NCBI RefSeq assembly: GCF_002943105.1
Contig: NZ_PTPZ01000006.1
Location: 1 to 64,000, forward strand
Length of the DNA stretch: 64,000 nt
Reading direction: 5' to 3'
Source: Cloacibacterium normanense
GTDB lineage: Bacteria > Bacteroidota > Bacteroidia > Flavobacteriales > Weeksellaceae
In this document: positions 57,601-64,000 of the stretch, piece by piece
Layout: each line of letters opens with the position of its first letter
Numbering within the stretch: position 1 is the first letter of the stretch
Made by a program: the position numbers and the translations under genes
The notes under the pieces: generated by a model
What the model was told of the DNA's origin: nothing
The model's database searches: none
The model's input: the letters and a program-made list of their open reading frames with translations, nothing else

Positions 57601-57748
57601 AACTTTAGACCAATATTCTCCTAGATATGCACCTACTTATACCATAGATGCCGCTGGAAATTGGGTAGCAGATCCTACTGCAATTGGTTTCCCAAATGGA
57701 AACGAGTGGGAAATCAGAACGTATATTCAAATCAACATAGGCAAATAA
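54620..57748 (+). CDS. Clan GH-A glycosidase fused to predicted outer-membrane beta-barrel
   Basis: A 1042-residue protein with a signal peptide (LVFICLMTQLLYSQS). Residues 20-400 form a TIM-barrel glycosidase of GH2/GH5-like type: GMNWDYYP, the acid/base E167 in LGNENN, and the nucleophile E268 in TEFGAD. Residues about 440-1042 consist of repeated amphipathic beta strands with aromatic ends (WFDLDGFYRTGHYHW, KFAISAGFVYRH, FGIIANIYGG, WEIRTYIQINIG), as in outer-membrane barrels. There is no T9SS tail. It would therefore carry the enzyme at the cell surface. It starts the glucan operon; the substrate is probably a beta-glucan, given GH16 downstream. Confidence 0.8.
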   Translation: MKKIALVFICLMTQLLYSQSANVKIENQADGQKLLVDGKPLMINGMNWDYYPIGTNYNYSLWNQKDDFIKTALDSQMSLLKNMGVNAIRVYTGIPAKWITYIYENYGIYTMLNHSFGRYGLTVNGTWIPNTDYANPATRALLLKEVKQLSQQYKNTPGLLLYLLGNENNYGLFWDGAETENIPVAERKSTHRAEAMYKLFNEAALEMKSVDQNHPIAMCNGDLLFLDIIAKECKDIDIYGTNMYRGVSFGDAFLRVKNEFGKPLLFTEFGADAFNELTGKEDQDAQTYYLLGNWQEIYENAAGMGKAGNSIGGFTFQFSDGWWKYKQNENLEVHDANASWSNGGYIKDYAKGENNMNEEWFGISAKGTPDANGLYQEFPRSAYYALKQAHQFNPYDSSSLVNSNTVKNHFNQINIADAQLRARGDQAALKAESSDKLKISNLRADFNTYNTGGSLITTPKDKTDGYNSYPNQQGFDHTQSYYIGVEANPTSNMRANVNVNILGNVAENPIDQIFYENRGRSVEVLNADGTTTQMKDLNRVQIYSASYHWNHKWFDLDGFYRTGHYHWGYEGDIFGLYPEANYGPNIDIYNGEAPFGFEFAGKKAINGLKIAFGPELWWGANPAVLVKYSKKVGKFDLTGVFHEDLDQRGTTQSSFAIPQPQTRRATLAVQRKFGKLGIDLGGIWAGQPLNGRTFQVYRDGNVYQDQINDQDNWGGKVKFTYAGGRFNWYAQGAAMGLVANGGADNTQTFTGWRLKDSGSGNQYNFLTGFTFNIGNLQIAPNFLWQKPIEGPVPFGAPAPGRPRNILEDPFVVRANREQTAGEILFTYDPTPATWMYSWDSDKTEDAKFAISAGFVYRHLPTTQDAAIGILPDGRTTFAFPGAAPAKDLWEVNTRIVSKLTNDFGIIANIYGGTAQANGSDTRTVERVGLDLRTIYKKVKFISAVKFNDWGPYDYHRDYNLTFPMQLIGDLSFEIGKPEWWILPGTRIGIRGTYRTLDQYSPRYAPTYTIDAAGNWVADPTAIGFPNGNEWEIRTYIQINIGK

Positions 57749-57758
57749 TTTTATCAAA

Positions 57759-59642
57759 ATGAAAAATATATTTAAACATAAATTCATTAAGCCATTTTTA
57801 GGAATTTCTTTGCTGCTTGCATTGGGCTGTCAAAGAGATCTAAATGACCTAGAACCTGCTAGTTATTCTAAAAATCCAGATGTTTTCTTAGACACTTTTA
57901 GTGCAGGACTTAACTATGCCGCATTTGGCGGTTCAGATGTTAAAGCTTTCGATGTAGATACTCAAGTGAAGTATTCTGGAACTACCTCTATGAAAATTGC
58001 TGTTCCTGATTATGGAAGTCCAGAAGGAGCTTATGCTGGTGGAACTTTTTTCACTTCTGTAGGAAGAGATTTATCCGATTACAATGCCTTAACATTTTGG
58101 GTTAAAGCCACTCAATCTGCTAATATAGACGTTTTAGGTTTTGGTAATGATTTAGGCGAAAATAAATATCAAGTTTCGCTTTCTGGAGTTGCCGTGAACA
58201 CGAATTGGAAGAAAGTTATTATTCCTATTCCAGATGCTGCGAAACTAAAAATGGAAAGAGGAATGTTCTTCTATTCCGAAGGACCAGAAAACAATAAAGG
58301 TTACACTTTTTGGATTGACGAAGTAAAGTTTGAAAAAATAGGAACTATTTCTTATCAATCTGCAACAGTTTTAAATGGAGAAAACAAAACGGTGACTTCA
58401 TTTGTAGGCGTAAAAAATGTATTAGATGGTTTAACTGCTCAGTTTAGTATGCCTAATGGAACTACACAAGCAGTTAACCTTACGCCTTATTATTTCAATT
58501 TTGCGAGTTCTAATCCTAGTGTAGCCACTGTAGATGGAGTAGGTAATGTGAATACCATAGCAGCAGGAAACTCTATCATTACCGCTTCTTTGGGAAATAA
58601 TGTTGCTAAAGGAAGTCTTACCATTAATTCTAGTGGTGCCTATACGCATGCTCCAACTCCAACCCAAGATGCTTCTAAAGTTATTTCTTTGTTTAGTGAC
58701 AAATATTCTAATGTTCCCGTAGATTATTATAATGGTTATTGGGCACCATATCAAACAACTCTCTCTTCAGATTTTGTGGTAGAAGGAGACCATGTACTAA
58801 ATTATACTAATTTCAACTTTGTAGGCATGCAAATGAGTTCACCTCCAGTGAATGCAACCTTTATGTCACATTTGCATTTAGATATTTATTTACCAAATGC
58901 AATGCCAGCTGGAGCTAATTTTAAAATACAAGTTTTAGATTTCGGTGCCAATGGAGTTTATGGAGGAAATGATGACAAAACAGGCGAAACAACTATTACA
59001 GCTCCTACTTTACAAGGTCAAAAATGGGTGAGCCTAAATATTCCAATAACTGCGTTTGCTGGACTTACTTCTAAAGCACATATTGGTCAAGTAATTTTTG
59101 TAGGAACGAATATTTCTGGATTCTATGCAGATAATATTTATTTTTACAATGACGGAAGTATCATTACCCCAACTCCTACAGTAGCAGCACCAACACCTAC
59201 TCATGCAGCTAATACTGTATTGTCAATTTTTAGTGATGCTTATACCAATGTTACAGGCACAAATTTTAATCCTAATTGGGGACAAGCTACCCAAGTGTCA
59301 CAAGTATCAGTCTCTGGTAATAATACTCTAAAATACGCCGGACTCAACTATCAAGGAACACAGTTTGGTAGTAATCTTAATGTATCTTCTTATGGGTATT
59401 TACACATTGATTATTATTCTTCTAATTCTACTGCCCTTAATTTTTATTTAATCAGTTCAGGACCTGTAGAAAAAGCGTATTCTCTGTCTGTTCCTACAAG
59501 TTTGGGAACTAATAATAATGGTTGGAAAAGCATTGATATTCCATTGTCAGCCTTTTCACCTGTAGCGCTTAATAATCTTATTCAGTTTAAAGTAGATGGA
59601 AACGGAGATGTTTTCTTTGATAATATTTATTTCCACAATTAA
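57759..59642 (+). CDS. Multidomain glycan-binding lipoprotein (SusE-like role)
   Basis: A 627-residue protein with a lipoprotein signal (LGISLLLALGC, cysteine at about 24). A first jelly-roll-like domain (residues 40-195, ending WIDEVKFEK) is followed by an Ig-like BIG2 domain (about 210-300, SSNPSVATVDG). Two copies of a module follow, starting APTPT...V.S.FSD.Y.NV and ending ADNIYFYN and FDNIYFHN. These modules are shared with the T9SS protein downstream. Likely binds glucan at the cell surface. Starts 10 bp after the glycosidase. Confidence 0.75.
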   Translation: MKNIFKHKFIKPFLGISLLLALGCQRDLNDLEPASYSKNPDVFLDTFSAGLNYAAFGGSDVKAFDVDTQVKYSGTTSMKIAVPDYGSPEGAYAGGTFFTSVGRDLSDYNALTFWVKATQSANIDVLGFGNDLGENKYQVSLSGVAVNTNWKKVIIPIPDAAKLKMERGMFFYSEGPENNKGYTFWIDEVKFEKIGTISYQSATVLNGENKTVTSFVGVKNVLDGLTAQFSMPNGTTQAVNLTPYYFNFASSNPSVATVDGVGNVNTIAAGNSIITASLGNNVAKGSLTINSSGAYTHAPTPTQDASKVISLFSDKYSNVPVDYYNGYWAPYQTTLSSDFVVEGDHVLNYTNFNFVGMQMSSPPVNATFMSHLHLDIYLPNAMPAGANFKIQVLDFGANGVYGGNDDKTGETTITAPTLQGQKWVSLNIPITAFAGLTSKAHIGQVIFVGTNISGFYADNIYFYNDGSIITPTPTVAAPTPTHAANTVLSIFSDAYTNVTGTNFNPNWGQATQVSQVSVSGNNTLKYAGLNYQGTQFGSNLNVSSYGYLHIDYYSSNSTALNFYLISSGPVEKAYSLSVPTSLGTNNNGWKSIDIPLSAFSPVALNNLIQFKVDGNGDVFFDNIYFHN

Positions 59643-59671
59643 AATGATTCCTAATTTTTAAATTAAAATTT

Positions 59672-60517
59672 ATGAAATTTTTCGAAATCAAAAATATTCA
59701 AAAAGTAATTCTTACCAGTAGTTTAGGACTTTTTTTACTACCACTTATAAGTTGTGAAGAAGAAGCTGTACAAAATTTACCTACCCGAAATTGGGAACTT
59801 GTATGGAGCGACGAATTCGAAGGTAATGCAGGAACTTTACCAGACGCAAGTAAATGGACTTATGACATCGGAACAGGTACGAATGGTTGGGGAAACCAAG
59901 AATTAGAATATTACACCAAAAGAACTGATAATGTAAAACTTGATGGCACAGGAAATCTAGTCATTACCGCCAAAAAAGAAAATTATTCTGGTTCTGCTTT
60001 TACTTCTGCAAGAATTAAAACTCAAGGTTTATTTTCTCAGACCTATGGTAAAATAGAAGCCAGAATTAAAACACCTTATGGACCTGGAATTTGGCCAGCA
60101 TTTTGGATGCTCGGAGATGACATAGGCACTGTTGGTTGGCCACAATCTGGAGAAATAGACATCATGGAACTTAAAGGTAATATTCCAAATGTGGTCTACG
60201 GAACTTTACATGGTCCTGGCTATTCTGGTGGTGCTGCCAAAACCAAATCTTATGGTTTGCAAAATTCTAGATTTGACCAAGATTTTCATGTATTCGGTAT
60301 CGAATGGAAAGAAAACCAAATTGACTTTTTTGTAGATGGCTTTCTTTACCAGAGAGTTACTCCAAAAGATGTTACTGGAGAATGGGTCTACAATAATCCT
60401 TTTTTCTTAATTCTTAATGTAGCAGTTGGAGGGAATTTCGTGGGTTTTCCAACCGATGGAACTTCCTTTCCACAGAATATGTACATCGATTATGTACGTG
60501 TATACAAGGCTAAGTAA
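59672..60517 (+). CDS. GH16 beta-glucanase (laminarinase-type) lipoprotein
   Basis: A 281-residue protein with a lipoprotein signal (LGLFLLPLISC). The GH16 domain fills the rest: LVWSDEF, GNQELEYYT, IWPAFWML and the catalytic GEIDIMEL, with E161 nucleophile, D163 and E166 acid/base. YIDYVRVYK closes it, as in laminarinases that cut beta-1,3-glucans. All catalytic residues are intact. The gene lies 29 bp after the binding lipoprotein. Confidence 0.92.
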   Translation: MKFFEIKNIQKVILTSSLGLFLLPLISCEEEAVQNLPTRNWELVWSDEFEGNAGTLPDASKWTYDIGTGTNGWGNQELEYYTKRTDNVKLDGTGNLVITAKKENYSGSAFTSARIKTQGLFSQTYGKIEARIKTPYGPGIWPAFWMLGDDIGTVGWPQSGEIDIMELKGNIPNVVYGTLHGPGYSGGAAKTKSYGLQNSRFDQDFHVFGIEWKENQIDFFVDGFLYQRVTPKDVTGEWVYNNPFFLILNVAVGGNFVGFPTDGTSFPQNMYIDYVRVYKAK

Positions 60518-60549
60518 ATTTATTAATAATAACCAAAAAATTTTTAATT

Positions 60550-62097
60550 ATGAAAAAAATATCTATTTTTTTGATGTTTTTGCTATCAGTGTTGGTTTTT
60601 TCGCAGCCTAGCACTAATGCTCCAACCCCTACTCATGCATCTACAGATGTAATATCTATTTTTAGTGATACATATACAAATGTTGCCACTAATTATAATC
60701 CATATTGGGGTCAATCGGGCACAGTTAATACCAATTTTGAAGCAGTTTCTGGTTCAGGAAATAAAATTTTAGTTTATTCTAATTTTAATTATCAAGGGAC
60801 CGAAGTTTCAACCCAAAATGCTTCTGCAATGGAATATTTGCATATAGATGTTTGGACCAATAATGCTACCGTTCTTAAAGTTTCTCCTATTAATAATGGA
60901 ACTGGGACAAATGAAAAATTAGTAGAAGTAACACTTGTCAATGGGGGATGGAGCAGTGTAGATATTCCTAAAAGTTCTTTTACAGGAATGACATGGGATT
61001 CAGTATTTCAATTCAAATTTGATGCACAATCAGGAACTACACCATGTACTGTATATTTAGACAATATTTATTTCTGGAAAACAGGCACTACGGCTTCTGC
61101 GGATGCTACTTTGAGTGATCTAAAAATTGATGGTGCTACCATTACAGGATTTAATGGAAGTGCAACCACTTATAACTATGGTGTTCCGGGAGGAAATCCT
61201 ATTCCGCAGATTACAGCAGCTACAACTACTAATTCATCAGCTACAATAACTAGTATAACTCAAGCAAGTGCTATACCAGGAAATGCTACTGTATTGGTAA
61301 CTGCAGCAGATGGAACAACAACTAAAACATATACGATTTCTTATTTTTATAATTCGCCAGCTACTGCAGCTCCTACACCAAGTCATTCTAATGTGGTGTC
61401 TTTATATAGCGGAGCCTACTCCAATATAAATGTTGACACATGGAATACAGGATGGAGCCAAGCATCTTATTCTGAAGTCAATATTGCTGGTAATGCCACA
61501 AAAAAATATACAAGTCTAGGATTTAATGGAGTAGAAACTACAAGTAATCCAATAAATGCAGGAGGAATGTCTTATTTACATATGGATGTTTGGACTCCAA
61601 ATATTACCACCCTTGGCTTGAAACTTGTAAGTTTCTTAGGAGATGGATATGGAGGTGCTAATGGTGATTCTGAAGGTAATGTAAATGTAAATTTAACTGC
61701 TGGTCAGTGGAACCAATTGCATATTCCATTGTCAGACTTTACTGCTGCAGGATTAAGTAGCCTTAATGATTTACAACAATTTATTTTCACTAGTACTCCT
61801 TTTGGTAGCGGAATTTTGTTTATAGATAATGTATATTTTACTGCAGAAACATTAGGAGTTAAAGATATTAAAGCTAAAGAAAACTTTAGAGTCTATCCTA
61901 ATCCTGTTCGTTCTGGTGAAATGATTAACGCTAATATAAATGTAAAAAGTTTAGAGATATATAATTTAGTAGGGCAGAAGGTTAAAACCGTTACAGGTAA
62001 AACAATTAGTACTGATGGCTTATCTAAAGGAATTTATCTTATAAAAGCAACGAAAGATAACGGCGAAGTTTTAACTTCTAAACTTATCGTTAACTAA
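60550..62097 (+). CDS. T9SS-secreted glycan-binding protein with duplicated modules
   Basis: A 515-residue protein with a signal peptide (IFLMFLLSVLVFSQ). Module 1 (about 24-175, NAPTPTH...ISIFSDTYTNV...YLDNIYFW) and module 2 (about 275-430, AAPTPSH...SLYSGAYSNI...FIDNVYF) are separated by a cadherin-like domain (ATLSDLKIDGATITGF). A type A sorting tail (FRVYPNPVRSGE to LIVN) ends it. Likely a surface or released glucan-binding protein without an enzyme domain. It is the last gene of the operon. Confidence 0.78.
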   Translation: MKKISIFLMFLLSVLVFSQPSTNAPTPTHASTDVISIFSDTYTNVATNYNPYWGQSGTVNTNFEAVSGSGNKILVYSNFNYQGTEVSTQNASAMEYLHIDVWTNNATVLKVSPINNGTGTNEKLVEVTLVNGGWSSVDIPKSSFTGMTWDSVFQFKFDAQSGTTPCTVYLDNIYFWKTGTTASADATLSDLKIDGATITGFNGSATTYNYGVPGGNPIPQITAATTTNSSATITSITQASAIPGNATVLVTAADGTTTKTYTISYFYNSPATAAPTPSHSNVVSLYSGAYSNINVDTWNTGWSQASYSEVNIAGNATKKYTSLGFNGVETTSNPINAGGMSYLHMDVWTPNITTLGLKLVSFLGDGYGGANGDSEGNVNVNLTAGQWNQLHIPLSDFTAAGLSSLNDLQQFIFTSTPFGSGILFIDNVYFTAETLGVKDIKAKENFRVYPNPVRSGEMINANINVKSLEIYNLVGQKVKTVTGKTISTDGLSKGIYLIKATKDNGEVLTSKLIVN

Positions 62098-62120
62098 AGT
62101 TTTATTTCATGATGTATTTT

Positions 62121-62152
62121 AACGCTCGTTTTTATTAACGAGCGTTTTTTTT
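62121..62152 (+). terminator. Strong terminator of the glucan operon
   Basis: AACGCTCGTT (62121-62130) and AACGAGCGTT (62137-62146) are exact reverse complements with a 6-base loop, followed by T residues to 62152. Confidence 0.9.
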
Positions 62153-62163
62153 ATAAAAAGTCG

Positions 62164-62171
62164 TATATTTG
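62164..62171 (+). promoter_or_regulatory. -7 promoter element of the regulator gene
   Basis: TATATTTG matches TAnnTTTG and lies 9 bp upstream of the ATG at 62181, implying a very short leader. No TTTG at the -33 position is seen; the terminator hairpin occupies that place. Confidence 0.5.
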
Positions 62172-62180
62172 AAATACTTC

Positions 62181-64000
62181 ATGTACAAGAGATACTTCAC
62201 ATATTTTTTATTTCTTATTTCTATTTTTTCTGGGGGACAAGTCATCGCAGAAAAAGGGATTCCTTTTATTAAAAATTATCTTCCTGAAGATTATGGAAAC
62301 CACGGTAAAATCTGGGAAATAAAGTCCGCACAGAATGGTCTCGTTTACATGGCTTCTGAAAACGGTTTATTAGAATTTGACGGTAAAAAATGGAACCGTT
62401 TCCGAGATTACAAAGGATACACTCGTTCGCTTTTTTTAGCCAATGATTCTACTATTTATACCGGTGCAGACATGGATTTTGGGATTTGGAGAAAAAATAA
62501 ATTCCAAAAATTTGATTATCAATCGCTTTATCCTTACAACAGAAAAATCGGTGGCGTAAATGAAGAGTTCTGGGGAACTTACGCTTATCAAAATCAAATT
62601 GTTTTTGTTTCTCATCAGAACTTATATCAATATTCCAACAAGAAAATCACCAAAATTCCTGCTCCTGTTCGTTTTTTTGAAAGTTTTCAAGTAAAAGGCA
62701 GAATCTTTTTAGCCGATGAGAAAAAAGGTCTTTATGAATATGTGAATAACCAATTGGAGCTCTTGTTTTCTTATCCAAATGATAAAAATTTAGAAATTTC
62801 AGGGATTTATATTGAGCAAAACGGTACCATTATTATCGTGACGAGAAGTTCTGGAATTTACACCTTCCAAAACGGAAAATTACAAACAGTTACTCTAGAA
62901 ATCAGTTCAGAAATTATCAAAAATAAGGTTTTTAGTTTTACCTATTTTGACGAAAAATATTGGGCTTTTGGTACGATTCTCAATGGTTTATATATTACTG
63001 ACCATCAAGGAAAAATCATTCAGCATCTCAATAAAGACAAGGGAATGCCCAATAATACCATCCTCAGTTTGCATTATCAAAAAAATGGAAAAATATGGAT
63101 GGGATTAGATTATGGGTTATCTTATTCTGATATCAAAAACAACGTTACTTACTTTTATAACACCAATACCAATTTCGGAACAGGTTACACCGCTGCTTTA
63201 GATGGAGATTCTTTTTATTTAGGCACTAATCAAGGACTTTATAGTGCTTCTTGGAACGCCATGAATAACAGCAAAGACGCCAATCCTTTCCGCATTATTA
63301 ATGGAGCAGAAGGACAAGTTTGGACTTTGCAAAAAGTAGGCAATATCATTCTCTTCGGTCATGACAGCGGTTTATTTGAAATAGAAAATGGTCAACTGAA
63401 TAAAATCTACAATGAACCAGGCGTTATGAGCATTTTGTCTTATAGCGATGACATTTTACTTACCGGAAATTACAACGGAATTTCTATTTTCAAAAAAGAA
63501 GGCAACTCATGGAAATTCGTCAAAAAAATGAAGGTAATTCTTGGCGCCATTAATCAAATTGTGAAGGAAAACAATCGTACACTCTGGGTAAATATCCCCA
63601 ATTACGGGTTTATACGATTTGTGATGGATGCTCAGTTTAATCCTATCACCAAAACCATTATTAATCCTAAAAAATTTAAAGGATATTTCCCTTATCTTTT
63701 CAAAGATCATTTGGGAATTCATATTCTTACCAATAAATCAGAATATTTATATAGTAATTCTACCCAACAGTTTAAATTGATAAAAAAACAAGTTCATCTA
63801 AAAAACATTAATAATAGATTTACGGGATTTTATCTTCCTCTTGCACTTAATTCAGAATACGGTTTTTACTCCATTCATAATGGTTTTGCCCTTGAAAAAA
63901 CAATAAAACAAAAACAAAATTATCCTTTTTATTCAGAGTTGCTTTTCAGAAAAAGTCAAGCTTTTAACAATCAAGAAACTAAAGATTTATATCGTGGTTC
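62181..64000 (+). CDS. Sensor-regulator with two-component-type beta-propeller (3' end missing)
   Basis: Open from ATG 62181 to the window end (606 codons). It has a signal-type N-terminus (YFTYFLFLISIFSGGQVIA). It then carries repeated propeller blades: NGLVYMASENGLLEFDGKKW, NGKIWMGLDYGLSYSD, and DDILLTGNYNGISIF. This is the periplasmic sensor layout of Bacteroidota hybrid two-component or triple-tyrosine/LuxR-type regulators of polysaccharide use. Its place directly after the glucan operon suggests it senses glucan fragments and controls that operon. The membrane, kinase or DNA-binding parts lie beyond the window. Confidence 0.75.
   Translation, partial: MYKRYFTYFLFLISIFSGGQVIAEKGIPFIKNYLPEDYGNHGKIWEIKSAQNGLVYMASENGLLEFDGKKWNRFRDYKGYTRSLFLANDSTIYTGADMDFGIWRKNKFQKFDYQSLYPYNRKIGGVNEEFWGTYAYQNQIVFVSHQNLYQYSNKKITKIPAPVRFFESFQVKGRIFLADEKKGLYEYVNNQLELLFSYPNDKNLEISGIYIEQNGTIIIVTRSSGIYTFQNGKLQTVTLEISSEIIKNKVFSFTYFDEKYWAFGTILNGLYITDHQGKIIQHLNKDKGMPNNTILSLHYQKNGKIWMGLDYGLSYSDIKNNVTYFYNTNTNFGTGYTAALDGDSFYLGTNQGLYSASWNAMNNSKDANPFRIINGAEGQVWTLQKVGNIILFGHDSGLFEIENGQLNKIYNEPGVMSILSYSDDILLTGNYNGISIFKKEGNSWKFVKKMKVILGAINQIVKENNRTLWVNIPNYGFIRFVMDAQFNPITKTIINPKKFKGYFPYLFKDHLGIHILTNKSEYLYSNSTQQFKLIKKQVHLKNINNRFTGFYLPLALNSEYGFYSIHNGFALEKTIKQKQNYPFYSELLFRKSQAFNNQETKDLYRG

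Noticed and set aside
58431-58754. 107-codon minus-strand frame
   Set aside because: It is antisense to the glycan-binding lipoprotein and has no motif or regulatory site of its own.
1-64000. tRNA, rRNA or other structured RNA genes and insertion sequences
   Set aside because: None were recognised: no CCA-ended cloverleaf, rRNA segments, riboswitch cores or transposase genes were seen on reading both strands, though a covariance-model search was not possible.

Overview
The window is AT-rich DNA from a Bacteroidota, most likely class Flavobacteriia (Weeksellaceae-like: Chryseobacterium, Cloacibacterium or Elizabethkingia relatives). The evidence is the Bacteroidota tra-type conjugation genes, type IX secretion (T9SS) sorting tails, TTTG-N19-TAnnTTTG promoters, weak ribosome binding sites and Bacteroidota lipoprotein signals. 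Family names come from reading motifs and domain order; no database search was run.

Region A (1-14021) looks like the distal end of a phage-tail-like or contractile-injection-type cluster. It holds a giant protein cut by the window start, a 2416-residue protein with a von Willebrand A domain, a protein with a tail-fibre-like N-terminus, and a lysis-like cassette (N-acetylmuramidase, small lipoprotein, small amphipathic protein). A perfect 21-bp hairpin closes it. The tube, sheath and baseplate genes would lie upstream of the window.

Region B (about 14022-16456) is mostly non-coding: a 135-bp tandem repeat, inverted repeats, iteron-like repeats, one small reverse-strand gene and one secreted protein.

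Region C (16485-40968) is a conjugation module: relaxosome accessory protein, relaxase, ParA-like ATPase, TraE, TraF, TraG (a VirB4 ATPase with a DnaJ J-domain inserted), four secreted proteins sharing a C-terminal signature, TraJ, TraK, TraL, TraM, TraN, a VirD4-type coupling protein, an M23 peptidase, accessory proteins and a 1717-residue DNA methylase-helicase resembling anti-restriction proteins. Many genes overlap or abut, so most are probably co-transcribed. No integrase, excisionase or replication gene is visible.

Region D (40964-49695) is a defence and toxin-antitoxin cargo: a restriction-like gene remnant, a RecB-like nuclease/helicase on the minus strand, hipBA, a decayed HNH gene, an HTH protein and an AbiE-type pair. 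Homologous sequences at 46298 and 49621 flank the last part.

Region E (49794-64000) looks like host chromosome: a Kelch-type T9SS protein with a lipoprotein, then a four-gene beta-glucan (laminarin-like) operon. The operon encodes a glycosidase fused to a predicted outer-membrane beta-barrel, a glycan-binding lipoprotein, a GH16 glucanase and a T9SS binding protein. A strong terminator ends it, and a sensor-regulator with a beta-propeller input domain runs off the window end.
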